DNA from: Mesorhabditis belari
Lineage: Eukaryota; Nematoda; Chromadorea; Rhabditida; Rhabditidae
DNA length: 64,000 nt
Direction: 5' to 3'
Assembly: GCA_958450365.1 (NCBI GenBank)
Contig: CAUEEP010000307.1
Coordinates: 124,001-188,000, forward strand
Notes under the pieces: model-generated
Told to the model about the DNA's origin: nothing
The model's database searches: none
Seen by the model: only the letters and a program-made list of their open reading frames with translations
Part shown: positions 11,187 through 22,290 of the stretch, piece after piece
How positions within the stretch are numbered: position 1 is the stretch's first letter
Layout: every line of letters starts with the position of its first letter
Program-made: the position numbers and the translations under genes

Positions 11187-14100
11187 TCATGCACTCGTTG
11201 AGAGCACTCTCGGCGTCGCGATCAACATCGCCGTCACCGTCGAGAGGTAGGCGGCCGAGAAAACGAAAAGGAACATTCGATCCAAGCACATCGCAATGTA
11301 CTTGTAGTCGGCTTGACACTCCTCTTCCACTGCGTCCTCGTCCAGCTTTTCCTGGAACCCATTTCTCTATCAATCAAGCACATGGCAAGATAGAAACCCT
11401 GCTAGCCTTTGAGACAATTTCAGCACTCTAGAGTTGATTAAAAGACAGGCCAAGCCAAGCCAAGCCAGACCAAGCCACGCCAAGCCACACCAAGCCAAGC
11501 CAAGCCAAGCCGAGCCAAGCCACACCAAGCCAGTCAAGTTTGGTTGAGTCGGGATCCTGGTTCGAGTCCGATCTCAAGCTTTTTGAGGTATTAGAATGGA
11601 AACTTTATGATTTTCTGGTTATATTCGAAATCGAAAACTTTGAGAGCCTATAACTTTTGATAGAGTAGATAAAAACGGAAAACAGATTCGGATTCAGCGT
11701 GAAATTCCGAGTTGAATAAGGTCAATTAGTGACCAGATTCCTTTGAAATTCCATTGTTAGAAGCTTGCTTTACTCAAGATTTTGGCTGCTTTACTGTTTT
11801 GCTTTGCCTGGCTTTGCTCTGGAGTTTCTGGACAAGTTTCTGAACAAGTTCCTTGCCAGAAGGCTTTGACTGGCAAGAAACTTGCCAGTCTAGCTTCTAG
11901 ACTAGCCAGGTCAGCCAGGTTTTCCCTGGTTACAGTAATCAAAGCTTGCTTACCTTAAACGATTGCATTAAGATGATAATTTCTCTCAATTCTGCTTGCA
12001 ACGGGGCATAATCTCTTTCAATTGATAGTAGACGAGGTCGTTGAGTTGAAACTAAAAGCTTTCTTCTTTTCTAGATGTTAAATCTTAAAGTTAAATGGTA
12101 GTCAAATTATTGTATTCCCGATTTTTCAGCTTATTTTCAAGCAGTTTTATAATTCGTTGATGAAAATGAAATGAAAATGAAGTAAATGAAATGGAGAATT
12201 GAGTTTAAGGAATCTTTTAGAAATGAATTATTTCTGAATGATCTATCTAAAGATTGAAACGTACAATTCCTCTTCTCTACAATCTCATTTACGTTCCCTC
12301 TTTCTCTCCATTCGTCATCTCGATCCGATTCGTTCATGAATGAAGATTTTTGCATTGAAAACTTGAATAAATCAATGAATTTTCTATAATTTTAAACTCC
12401 GACCTCTCCACTGAGAAAACTTCCCTCTGGGAAATTTGAATCAATCACCGTTTTATACTTTCGTGGTTTCGCAAAAGTTTTCCCCGGTCTTGTCATCAAA
12501 AGTAGCCAAGGTAACCACTCCAAAAACAGGTTTCGCATCTGAATTTTTCATTCTAATTCATTTCTGAGTACTGTACTCCACTCAGTACTCGTTTTCACCC
12601 ACAGTACAGACTAGTTACAGCTTTTTAAGCCTTTTAAGCAGTACTCTTCACAATTTAAACACCTAGGACAGTAGTGTAAAGCCTGTCTTCTTTTTGAACT
12701 CACTGTATTGCTTAGTTTGTGCGTTTTTGGGTTTCTAAAGTGCACATTGATGATGAGGACTGTGCAAATAGCTGATAAACCGAGGAGGAGCAGAGAAGCC
12801 GAGAAGAAAGCAACTGCAAACATCAATATTCATATAAAAGATACAAAAAGCTAGAAAAAGCTATCAAAAGCTCTAACTTTTAACATAAAAACAGCTAGTA
12901 ACAGTGCAAGCTCAGGTTTGACGCTTAGACTCAGTGAGCTTTGGCCGGGTGGACCTTGAGCTAGGGACCTTGAGCTAGTGGACCTTGACCCAGTGGACCT
13001 TGAGCTAGTGGACCTTGACCCAGTGGACCTTGAGCTAGTGGACCTTGACCCAGTGGACCTTGAGCTAGTGGACCTTGACCCAGTGGACCTTGAGCTAGTG
13101 GACCTTGACCCAATGTACTTTAGCCCAGGGTACCGTAGCTCAGTAGACCTTGAGCCAGTGTACCTTGATCCATACCTGGCCAGCTTAGCCTCTAAATGAG
13201 CACTCAGAGATCATCCCCATTATCCCAAATAGATGATCAGAGCTGCAACCTTTTCAATCCTCACCTACAACCGGGATCGACTCCGATGATGGAGGAATGA
13301 TCTCGCTCACCATTCCCAAAAACACCAACACTGCCAAGAGATTTGTGATCTCTAAACGCTGCTTTTTATCTAATTATCTACGTACTAAACAGTACTAAAA
13401 AGTTACAAAACTCTTACGTAATGTCAACTTCTCGCCACACTCGGTGGGCAAAGTGAAACCAAGAACATTCGATAAAGAGATCAACACTGATGGCACCACC
13501 CAATTCAAGCCATAATACAAAGTGCTAAAAAGATTAATGAAGCTATGAAATAGATATTTTGATATCGAAATTGCTAGAGCCATTTTCTAAAATTTCTTTT
13601 CTCGCCTCTTCTCTTACCGCCTTTTAATATGGAATCGAAAGTAGAGCTCAACGTACTTTTCCCCATGAAACTCGTTTGCAACACGCTCTGCTGGTGTAGC
13701 TGAATGGTGTGGCTTTTAAGAATATTTCATTCTAAACACTAGAGATCTTCAGCTCTACTCTTGACCTTTACAACTTTACAAATCTTTAGAAATCTTCACA
13801 AATCTTCACAAATCTCTTCTTCAACTCACCCAACAACTCCCATTCCCCATTTGGCACATAATAAAGCAAATCCATTTGATGTTTATCGGTTAACCCACTG
13901 TTGTCGATCGTTAGATCCACTTGTCGACCTGTGTATGTCCAAGAACCGTACTAGAATCTTAATGATTAGAGTTTCTATTACAAGTTTTTAAAAAATCACA
14001 AAATCCCGCTCTAAAGCGTACCTTTTCACCTCTTTTGCTTACCTTCAAATAGCAAACTTGATCATCAAATGGGAAATAGGTGAGATCAAAGGTGCAACTC

Positions 14101-15562
14101 ATTCGAACAACACTTGGTGGAGCCATTAGGACTTCTCCATTCGAGCTGACAGCCATATTCACAGGAAACGAGGCATCGAAGTGCTCGTCGGCTCTAAAGC
14201 AATCTTTTCTCTTGTAGAGCCTTTTGTGTCTGTAGTCCAGAAACAGGCCAAACGCCGGGCCAGATCCAGATCCAGATCCAGAGCCAGATCCAGAGCCAGA
14301 TCCAGAGCCAGATCCAGGCTAGAAGCCAGACTCAGATCCAGATCCAGGCCAGAAGCCAGATCTAGATCCAGAGCCAGAAGCCAGCTTCAGATCCAGATCC
14401 AGATCCAGGTCAGAAGCCAGATTCAGATTCAAGCAGGGATCTTTGTAGGCCAGGTTCAGAGTAAAGTTAGGTCAGGCTAGGCCAGTAAATTGCTCCAGCC
14501 TAATCACAGCCCAAGGCCAGGCCAGAAGCCAAGTTCAAGGCTAGATCTGGGCTAGATCTGAACCTGGAAAAGTCGGTAAAGTCAAGCCTAAGCCTGGAAA
14601 GGTACTGTAGCTCAATATAATGTACTTGTACTGGTACTAGTACTTGTATAAAATAAAACCCACGTATTAAACAAGAGCACATCTGGCTTCCACAAGCTGC
14701 CAGACGGAAGCTGTAACTTTGTAATATTTCCATACTCTTTCGGATCCCATTTCATCTTGTAATCGTACCAAGTCTGTAAAAGAGTTTAGCATCGTCTTTT
14801 CACTAAACTGCGAGTCGAATTCAGAAATCTTTGAGTTGTTGAAGAGATGTGCTACGGAGCTGTGCTAAGGAGCTGTGCTAAGGAGCTGTACGAGTACAAG
14901 TACTAGTCCAAGTACAAGTACAAGTACGAGTACAAGTCCAAGCTGGTGCTTGTGTTGTGCTTGTTTTTTTGGTTTCCTTCTCAGAAGATTTTCGTTTAAC
15001 TTTAGCACAATTTCGAATCACTGACAACTTGTTTAAACTTTTACAAACCATTTGTGTCCAAATGACAAGCGTTACAACTTGATTTCTCTCATCAACATCA
15101 ACAAGTTGTTGAAGGAGAATTCGAATCGATACATTCACTGCATCGCTATGATCAGCTACTGGCCGCTCGACTTGATCATAACTGAAATAAGGAATTTCAA
15201 TTGGCTTTTCTCCAGCAGCTTGTGTTAAATGAAACTTTAGATTATTAAGGTTAGAGGCTAGGCTAAAGTTAAGCTTAAAGTTAAGGCTAAAGAAATTTAT
15301 AGTGATTTCTAGCCATTTCTAGCCATCGATTAGGGTCGTTTTCAAGTCAAATCATTGTAATTTTCTTTAGAATTCATTTATCTATGTATAGATTCATTTT
15401 TCTGGGTTTATCAAGCTAATATCAAGCTATTATCTACCTTATCAAAGTGTTTCCATCAACTCACCCAACTCTAAGATCTTGTATCAATCGGTACTCGGCC
15501 TCGGAGCTTCCAACAGCAGAAAACAGAATGGAAAGGATGAAAAACGAAAAGAAATCCGGCAT
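11187..15562 (-). CDS. nicotinic-type Cys-loop ligand-gated ion channel subunit, 12 exons, 457 aa
   Basis: Exons by decreasing coordinate: 15562-15465, 15181-15049, 14773-14664, 14193-14043, 13950-13830, 13699-13618, 13524-13418, 13351-13265, 12813-12704, 12538-12398, 12361-12293, 11351-11187. All phases agree and give 457 aa. A signal peptide ([18 protein letters not shown]) is followed by EYRLIQDL, as in mature receptor N-termini. The Cys-loop is C-x13-C in [17 protein letters not shown]1 starts at [13 protein letters not shown]2 lies between GEKLTL and VSEIIPPS; Glu at both rings predicts cation selectivity. TM3 ends in [10 protein letters not shown], then [16 protein letters not shown], a short loop, and TM4 after [12 protein letters not shown]. 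Loop C lacks the vicinal Cys pair, so it is a non-alpha-type subunit that should need partners to bind acetylcholine. The TM3-TM4 loop is short, and its exon 12361-12293 is the least certain. Long introns contain minisatellites. Confidence 0.9.
11443..11535. repeat. CCAAGC-type decamer array
   Basis: Short array of CCAAGCCAAG/CCAGACCAAG units in the last long intron of the receptor gene. The same motif forms a much longer array at 22955-23365 inside another locus. Confidence 0.8.
12955..13180. repeat. 30-bp minisatellite in a receptor-gene intron
   Basis: Tandem units of GTGGACCTTGACCCA plus GTGGACCTTGAGCTA, about five near-identical copies then diverged copies. It lies between exons 8 and 9 of the receptor gene. 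The plus-strand ORF across it is only a reading of the repeat. Confidence 0.9.
14245..14470. repeat. AGATCCAGAGCC-type minisatellite in a receptor-gene intron
   Basis: Imperfect 6-12 bp units (AGATCCAGATCC, AGAGCCAG, AGAAGCCAG) fill the intron between exons 3 and 4. Another short array, GTACAAGTACGAG, lies at about 14885-14940 in the previous intron. Confidence 0.85.
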
Positions 15563-15829
15563 TTCAAAGAAATCACCACAAAAAAATCGATCAAATCCAC
15601 ATATTTTACGAAGATTTCTTTCGTTCTTTCTTAAAGTGAAATTGAGAAATTGATTGAAAGAATTTGCGCACAAACAAAAAAAAAAAGACAACACAAGAAA
15701 TGGGACTGGACTGGGCTGAGTAAATAAAAAGGAATTCATTGAAGAAGCCAAAAAATATCTAAATTGTTTTTTGTTATATCTAAATAAACAAAATACGGAA
15801 AACAATTCAATAAAACCAAAACTGGACAG

Positions 15830-16390
15830 CCGTTTTGCATAGCCAGAACTTTGACTTTGTCTTCAGTTTGAGAGCAAAGAACTTTGGCTAGAGCTTTGCC
15901 TAGAACTTTGCCAACTTTGACAAGAAATTTGCCTTGCACTTAGATTATTCTTAGCTTTATATATTGTTGAATAGAAGAGATTTTACGCTTTCAAATGATA
16001 CTAGAAATTGCTTGATTTCAATAACAAATCATTAACAAATCATCAACAGAAAACTTGGCGAAATCGTGAGGGAAAACTTTAAACTAGACAACTTTAAAAG
16101 CCAATAAATTTGTCTAGAACTTAGATTATTCTTAGCTTTATATATTGTTGAATAGAGGAGATTTGAGGCTTTTAAATGATACTAAAAAGAGCTTGCCAGA
16201 AGTTTGACTTTGTCTTCAGTTTGAGAGCGAAGAACTATGGCTAGAGCTTTGCCTAGAACTTTGTCCATAACTTTGGCTAGAACTTAGATTCTCCTTAGCT
16301 TTATATACCGTTGAATAGAGGAGATTTTAGGCTTTTAAATGATAATAGAAATTGCTTGATTTCACTAAGAAATCAGGGAAAAATTAATCT
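15830..16390. repeat. three copies of a dispersed 170-200 bp repeat
   Basis: Segments at about 15845-16030, 16100-16195 and 16200-16380 share ACTTAGATTATTCTTAGC, TTGAATAGAGGAGATTT and TTTAAATGATA landmarks. A fourth partial copy lies near 57325-57415. Nothing coding is seen between the receptor gene start and 16.8 kb. Confidence 0.75.
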
Positions 16391-17125
16391 CAAAAATTTG
16401 AGCAAAGTTTTCGAGATGAATTTGTCTCAAATTCGCCGATAATTGTCTATTCTAATCGCTAATTAATGCAAAAGTTTGCAATTTTCATTCCTAATTATGA
16501 TTTAAACTGAAAATAAAAGAATTTCAAAAGAAAAACTGTCATTTGTTTGAGTAAAAAAGAAAAAAAAAGTTAGCTTTTTGAGAAAATTGTTGACAAAAGT
16601 GTTGACTTTTGAGTAAACATTGAAAGAGATAGGGTAGAGTTTTGTGATTGAAAGAGAGAGTTAAGGAAAAGACAACTCTAACAGACCACTTGACAGTACG
16701 GATCACTTTAACCATCATCAGCAAACAGTCACACATTGTCATAAACTAAAATTGAGTCTTTTAAAAGTCGAAACATCACCTCACACTGTGAAAAAAAATG
16801 AAAATTATCAAAGCTGAGCATTCACAAAGGTACAGTCATGTGCAAAAGTCTTTTAAAACTTAATTTTCTAAAAATTTACATCGATTTTCTTTGATAAAGT
16901 TCATGGCGCTCTTTAAGCTATTAATAGTTTTAGCTACACAAATATATGTACAATTTATTTACACAAACGCTGTCGCTATACAAAATTTATTCATCGAGAA
17001 AAAATATAATTGTCAAAACACCCCTGAAAATCGTGGTGCAAAAGTCACTTGAAAAAATTTTTGATTATTTTCGTTCGCTTCTTGTTTACTGGTACTAATT
17101 TATTTCTTTTTAGCTGCCACGAGCG

Positions 17126-17590
17126 TATTTGTCAACTCCGGATAAAGAAATGATCGTCAAGGCAAGGAAACAAGGGATGTCACGACAAGACGTTGCTCGC
17201 CTCTTAGTGGTACGCCTCTTAGTGGTACGCCTCTTAGTGGTACGCCTCTTAGTGGTACGCCTCTTAGTGGTACGCCTCTTAGTGGTACGCCTCTTAGTGG
17301 TACGCCTCTTAGTGGTACGCCTCTTAGTGGTACGCCTCTTAGTGGTACGCCCACAACAGTTTCTCTTGTTATGGCAAAAATAGAATGCGTCTGGAAATGT
17401 GCACAGATGTGGGAAAAAGGGACGGCCGAGGATTACAACAAAGAATGAAGACCGATTCCTTACGGGAGTTTTCAAGAAGGATCCGAATTTGACGTTGAAC
17501 GATGGAGCCATTCTTTTCAAGCAAACTTCAAACAAGAATATTTCCCGCTGGACCTTGCATCGACGTTTGCTTCAAGCAGCATCGCTATAG
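17126..17590 (+). pseudogene. N-terminal Tc1-like transposase fragment interrupted by a 15-bp repeat
   Basis: The coding sequence resembles residues 8-112 of the intact transposase at 416-1450 (STPDKEMIVKARKQG; GRPRITTKNEDR; SNKNISRWTLHRRL). At the HTH motif position it is broken by ten copies of a 15-bp unit read as LLVVR, and the frame differs on the two sides. No functional product is expected. Confidence 0.85.
17198..17352. repeat. 15-bp minisatellite, about 10 identical copies
   Basis: Unit CCTCTTAGTGGTACG repeated about ten times with no visible divergence. One unit appears to derive from the transposase coding sequence itself (the segment just after VARL), so this is an in-situ expansion, evidently recent. 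Confidence 0.95.
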
Positions 17591-17730
17591 GAATTAACTA
17601 TAGAGAAGGAACTAACTATAGAGAAGGAACTAACTATAGAGAAGGAACTAACTATAGAGAAGGAACTAACTATAGAGAAGGAACTAACTATAGAGAAGGA
17701 ACTAACTATAGAGAAGGAACTAACTATCTA
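17588..17730. repeat. 18-bp minisatellite, about 7.5 copies
   Basis: Unit GAACTAACTATAGAGAAG, nearly identical throughout, placed exactly between the transposase N-terminal fragment and the antisense exons. Confidence 0.95.
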
Positions 17731-17760
17731 ACCGATTATTAACAGATAAAAAAGACTTAC

Positions 17761-18600
17761 GGCTTGCCATCTTAGCCTCCATCATTGTCACTTGGGCGTG
17801 AAGCACGTTGAGGATGTAACCGCCGTCACCGTCCTCAAACCAAGTCTCACAGTCGGCCCAAAACTCGTCGCTGCTGAGGATTTCCTGAAATGAAACTTAT
17901 ATGAGCAAGTGGACAACAAGAAAACCCACCTCGAGCTGCTCCTTGCATGCTTCCAGGCGATCACGCTGCTCGGCTACAGCCTCGGCCATGGTGAGCCTGA
18001 GAGGCTCACACATGGCTTTGGCCACCTTGCAGATAAAACGCCATCCTAAAAGAAAACTATGAGAAAAGGAAGCAAATTGAGAAAACATACCATTCAAAGT
18101 CTCGACGATGGGGCTCTCCAATTGATGTGCGAGTCGGGCGAAGCTAAGTTTGTGGCCGAAGGGGGAAGGAATAAACGTGCGTTTTCCCGCCGGATCCTGA
18201 CGGCGCAAACGCTCCACCCTCGTCCAAATGTGTATCTAAAAGCAGATATAAAGAAAGTTAAAGATATAAAGAACACTAGCCTTTTCCACTTGACGTCGAA
18301 CTCGGCTCCCGTTTGTCGTATCGTATTTGATGCCCACAACAGCGAAAAAAAGCGCCCTCAGACAGATCCACGTGCTCGATTGGCCACAAAAGTTGGCGAC
18401 GAGCTAGAAAATTCAAAATTGTGGAAAGTCTATAAGCGAAACGAACCGTGAGAATGATCGAAAGCTGGGCCAGACGGCGCACCCTCTCCGGCGTCGCTTC
18501 GACATCGTGTGTGGGGGGGGGGCACCTTCGGTCGGGTGGGTGCAACCCCACGGCCACCACCACGGCCTCGGCGGCCACGACCACTCCCACGAGCCGGAGC
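17761..18600 (-). CDS. GC-rich multi-exon gene fragment of unknown function inside the broken transposon
   Basis: On the minus strand, exons 18235-18091, 18045-17930 and 17884-17761 join in phase through introns of 45 and 45 nt (consensus GT..AG). They read IHIWTRVERLRRQDPAGKR... then GWRFICKVAKAMC... then EILSSDEFWADCETW... A further exon at about 18400-18280 (ending RRQVEK) and one ending RRLAQLSIILT near 18450 are likely but their splice phase is unclear. A good donor (GCC|GTAAGT) follows the last exon at 17761, yet no 3' exon exists beyond it, only the 18-bp array and transposase sequence. The composition is much more GC-rich than the surroundings. The protein is acidic and Glu-rich at its C-terminal part; I do not recognise a family. 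It may be a truncated host gene or a captured fragment. Confidence 0.5.
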
Positions 18601-18647
18601 CGGCGCAACAGCCACCACCGGGTCCTAAAGTCTGAAAGTTATTCCCA

Positions 18648-18875
18648 ATGTCCGCAGGCGCTTTTATTCAGCCCAACGTGATTTCTTTAGGTGCGATGTG
18701 TAAAAGTTCAACAGGTCCGCTTGTCCTCGTAAAGTCAACAATGGATTCCCGCCAATATATTCAGATCTTGGACAGATGTCTACTTCCATTTGCGACTGCT
18801 TCGATGAATCCAGGATGGTTTCTTTATCAAGATAATTTGCCAGTACATAAAAGCAAATTTTTGATAAATAAATAA
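18648..18875 (+). pseudogene. central Tc1-like transposase fragment
   Basis: The open frame matches residues about 190-243 of the intact transposase: STMDSRQYIQILDRCLLPFA, then NPGWFLYQDNLPVHKSKF, including the second catalytic Asp. It ends in a stop before the PDLN...E region. Confidence 0.85.
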
Positions 18876-19089
18876 AGATACATATCTTCCGGGTCTATGC
18901 AAACGCAGTTCAGATCGGTCATTTCATAGGGACTCTCCTCTTAAACTTTTGCAAGAGTTGAGTTGAGTTGTCAGGGTGTTAGAGATGGCAGGATATCAAA
19001 AGGATTCACTCTCTTTAACCCAGATTCTAGTCCATATCCGTTTACTCTTCGGGACGAACAATGATTAGCTTTATTTTTGATGTCACTTT

Positions 19090-19345
19090 TGTAAACAATG
19101 ATTATTGATAACTGAATGACAATGTTTAATGATAACTGAGCAACAATGATTACTGATAACTGAGCAACAATGATTACTGATAACTGAGCAACTATGATTA
19201 TTGATAACTGAGCAACAATGATTAATGATGACTGAGCAACAATGATTAATGATGACTGAGCAACAATGATTAATGATGACTGAGCAACAATGATTACTGA
19301 TAACTGAGCAACTATGATTAATGACAACTGAACAACAACAACAAT
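19090..19345. repeat. 24-bp minisatellite
   Basis: Units of AACTGAGCAACAATGATTAC-TGAT with variants, about ten copies. The long minus-strand ORF across it (LIIVAQSS repeats) reflects only the repeat. Confidence 0.9.
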
Positions 19346-19383
19346 TTCTGATTAATCCCTTTTCATTTATTCAATCAATAACT

Positions 19384-21734
19384 TTATTTAAATATTAAAA
19401 ATAAGAAAATAAATATCATAATTAATAGTTTTATGTTGATTTTATTTTTAGCTCCATTGCAGATTAATTTTGGCGTTCGCGGCACACCATCATTTCTTCG
19501 AGGACCTGGGTAAACGATTCGGCAACTGGAAAAGAAGAATTTTAATTGATAATCTAAAGTTGATAAGATGATAATTGTTTTGAATAGATATTTAGACTTC
19601 GCATTGAACATAATCCTTAGATTTGTGAGCCTAATAGTGAGACAAAGAGAGTGTAAAACAGTAAACAGATTGAACAGGAATCCCGTGCAAAGTCTGGCTC
19701 TAACTCTGGCTTTGAGATCAACTTCTGAAGATCAGAGCTTGACTCTTGAACTTGACTTGACTAACAGTGACCTAGACTGGGCTAGCCGAAGCCTTAGAAC
19801 TATGATATCACCAGTACTCACCCATTTCTCAAGTTTGGACTTGTCGACGGTGCTTTAACAGTGATCCTCGGTCGTCCTTTCCTCTTTTTTGTCATCATTG
19901 TCGTGGATAATGTAGTCGTGACCAAGATCGGATCTTCTGTTGCAGGGATTTGTTCTCTTGGTGGTGGTGATGTGGTTGTGGTTGTTGTGGTTGTTGTGAG
20001 TGTCTCAAGAAAGCCTTCATCACTCTTTGCTGTCTCTTTCAATTCAATATCCGATTTGATAGTGGTCGCAAAGGTAGTCTAAATTTGAAATCTCATAAAT
20101 ACTGTTATTGAAGCTCTCTAGAAGCCTTCAATAAGCCTTTAATAAGCCTTCAATAAGTATAATTTATCTCCAAAGCTCGAATCATCATCTCAAGAGAGAT
20201 GAAAATTAGATTTGGATCATTTAAATCATTTGAACAAATCCACCTTTTCGATTTGTTCTCTTTGTGGTCTAGTCGTCAGAAAAACAAAAAATTTCCCGCG
20301 CAAATTCAGTAGGAAATCGGGAAACTTAGAATTACTTGATGAGAAATCCTATTTGCTATTCAATTCAATTCAATTCAATTCTTTACGGTTTAACCGAAAC
20401 ATGATGACTCGAGATCTTCCAATTTTAACGACAAATCCAATTTTAACGAAAGAGCTCAACCCGAGCTTCAGCAAGATCTATTTCAAGAAAAACGATTTGA
20501 ATGGAAACAATGAGAGAAATGATTGCAGATTTGATTGAAAGCAGATTGAAAGCTGTTGGAGAAGAAGTGGAAAACGATTAGCATCAAGACGAAAAGCGAT
20601 TTTGTGAAAATGGTTTGATCGACTTTGGTTTTTCAAAATTCGATTCTTCAAAATTGATTGATCTTGCGGTTCGAAGCCTTTAATGGACATCTACTTGAGC
20701 TGGGTTGTGAATGCGTGGAAGAAAATCATTCAGCAAATCATCCAGCAGATCATCTAGCAAATCATTCAGCCAATCATCTAGCAAAGCATCTAGCAAATCA
20801 TCTAGCAAACAATTTAGCAAACCATCTAGTAAAGCATCTAGCAAAGCATCTAGCAAATCATCCAGCAAACCATCCAGCACCCATCTAGCAAATCATCTAG
20901 CAAATCATCTAGCAAATCATCTAGTAAACCATTCAGTAAAATCATTCAGCAAGTAATCTCTACAATTCCTGCATGCTTGCATGAAAAAAACGACAATCTT
21001 CTAGAACAGGATTTTCAAAAATCCTTCTAGAGATATAGGAAAATATAGAACCCCAATTCAATGACAGCATCTATCCCAGTTCAATCACCTACCGTAATCC
21101 TCTTCTTCGGCGCAAGTGATGGAGCCGGCACAACTAGGTCCAAATCCGTTGGATCACATGTGTTCTGGTCTAAATTTTGAAACGATTTTTGAAATAATTT
21201 GTTTCATCAGATACGTAGCCGGCTTTCTATGAAAAAATTCGTTAAGAAAAGCTGACCAGGCGGCACAAAACAGCAACAAATCGAGTGCCCTTTGTGCTCG
21301 TAGCATCGATCACCGTCTTTCTCTGAGTGAATCAACAAGCAATACCGATAACGCTCATCGTTTAAATGGCTAAAAGTTTAGTAAAATTGATTTGGCTAAA
21401 AGAAAAATGAAAAAGAAACTCTTGAAATCCAACCGATAAACGCAATGATGCGTCCCGTCATTTTCATTCTCATCCTCGAGCGATTCAATCGACGTATAGG
21501 GTAAAGCAGTTGATCTGGGACCTAGATAGAGATAGATTACGGTACAGGAGTTGATCTGGGACCTAGATAGAGATAGATAAAGCGCTAGATAAAGATCTAG
21601 ATCTTTATCTAGATCTCTACAAATTCATTAAAACATCTAAAAACAAACAATTTCACTCACCCGGTCCTCCACTCCTCAACAAAATCACTTCCTTTTTCTA
21701 GCCGGCTTGGATTCTTCTTCACGCACTTCCTCAT
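19384..21734 (-). CDS. Cys-rich, Thr-rich protein with hydrophobic C-terminus, at least 6 exons, about 247 aa
   Basis: Exons: 21734(?)-21661, 21514-21434, 21369-21257, 21169-21093, 20078-19822, 19525-19384, all in phase. The centre is Cys-rich (HHCVYR, RYRYCLLIH, DRCYEHKGHSICCCFVPP, NTCD), as in extracellular disulfide-rich domains. Next comes a Ser/Thr/Pro-rich linker with nine consecutive Thr, then KKRKGRPRI, which resembles an AT-hook but may be coincidental. The last exon gives GCRIVYPGPRRNDGVPRTP and ends with LLIMIFIFLFLIFK, a tail that could be a GPI signal or membrane anchor. The start is the weak point: the first usable ATG in frame is at 21734, inside an exon that another gene reads in a different frame, and no signal peptide is seen. 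A true first exon may lie elsewhere. Function unknown. Confidence 0.6.
20725..20955. repeat. CAGCAAATCATC-type minisatellite
   Basis: Eleven- to twelve-base units (AGCAAATCATCT, AGCAAAGCATCT) repeated about 19 times within the 21092-20079 intron of the Cys-rich gene. Strong ORFs in both strands are repeat readings. Confidence 0.9.
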
Positions 21735-22290
21735 ACTCAATCACATCCATTCCTTTCAAATACGTATCTAAATTTAGATCAATGATCAATTAGATCGTAT
21801 CTAATTGTATCAAATTTTATTTAATTCAATCTCCATCATTTAATTCATCATTTAACTCAAAACCCAACCCTCATCTTCACCAAATGAAATCTCAACAGCT
21901 TTAATTTGATCCTCATAGTCATCTTGCACAGCTCTAAAATACCTTCTCTTATCCAACTATAACACTTTTCTATATTCTAATCGATTTCTATCAAAACCGA
22001 CCGTCTTTTTCTTGATCCAGTGATCACTCTGTTAGTGAAGAGGCGACTCTGTGAGCCAGATGGGATCTAGAAACGAGTTAGCTTGTCCAGAGAACTTCTT
22101 AAATCCATAATCCATAGATTTATTGATGGATTTATAGATAGAAATTATAGATCTATAGTTCTACAATAGCCATCTGATGCATTAAATTTGAATTCTTAAA
22201 AACCGACCACCAATTCCTCCTCATCCACCTCATATTCCTCAAAAGATTCCTCGTCTTTCTCCATTTCCATTTTTTCTTTCGCCAATCGCT
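21685..22290 (-). CDS. 3' exons of a gene for an acidic, Lys/Glu-rich protein
   Basis: Exons 22290-22211, 21956-21869 and 21767-21685 join in phase: RLAKEKMEMEKDEESFEEYE..., then LDKRRYFRAVQDDYEDQIKAV..., then DTYLKGMDVIEYEEVREEE ending KPARKRK and TGA at 21685. The product is highly charged with likely coiled-coil helices and a basic C-terminal tail; no family is recognised. The last exon overlaps, in a different frame, the first exon of the downstream Cys-rich gene. A weak donor (AGGAA|GTGATT) could instead fuse the two in phase. The 5' exons are uncertain. Confidence 0.55.

Larger units (their letters stand above)
16828..18950 (+). mobile_element. disrupted second Tc1-like element
   Basis: A terminal-like motif TGTGCAAAAGTC at 16840 and GGTGCAAAAGTC at about 17035 resemble the ends of the intact element. 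Transposase-like coding follows: about 17126-17210 (STPDKEMIVKARKQGMS), 17399-17590 (KKGRPRITTK ... NKNISRWTLHRRLL), then after a gap 18648-18875 (GWFLYQDNLPVHKS with D of the second catalytic site). The middle of the transposase with the first catalytic Asp and the 3' end with the Glu are missing. About 1.05 kb of unrelated sequence replaces the middle. The right end is not clear; AAACTTTTGCAAGAG near 18937 may be a remnant. Confidence 0.75.

Noticed and set aside
16330..16340. TTAGGC telomere-like hexamer
   Set aside because: Single occurrence within a dispersed repeat, not an array.
16539..16742. 67-aa ORF starting MTMCDCLLMMVKVIRTV
   Set aside because: No signal, domain or splice support; AT-rich tail of Phe codons.
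17110..17535. Minus-strand ORF of 141 aa with TTKRR repeats
   Set aside because: It is the antisense reading of the 15-bp minisatellite and transposase remnant; no splice or start context supports a gene.
19971..20012. Poly-Val ORF on the plus strand
   Set aside because: It is the antisense of the poly-Thr codons in the exon 20078-19822 on the minus strand, which has consistent splice sites and phase.
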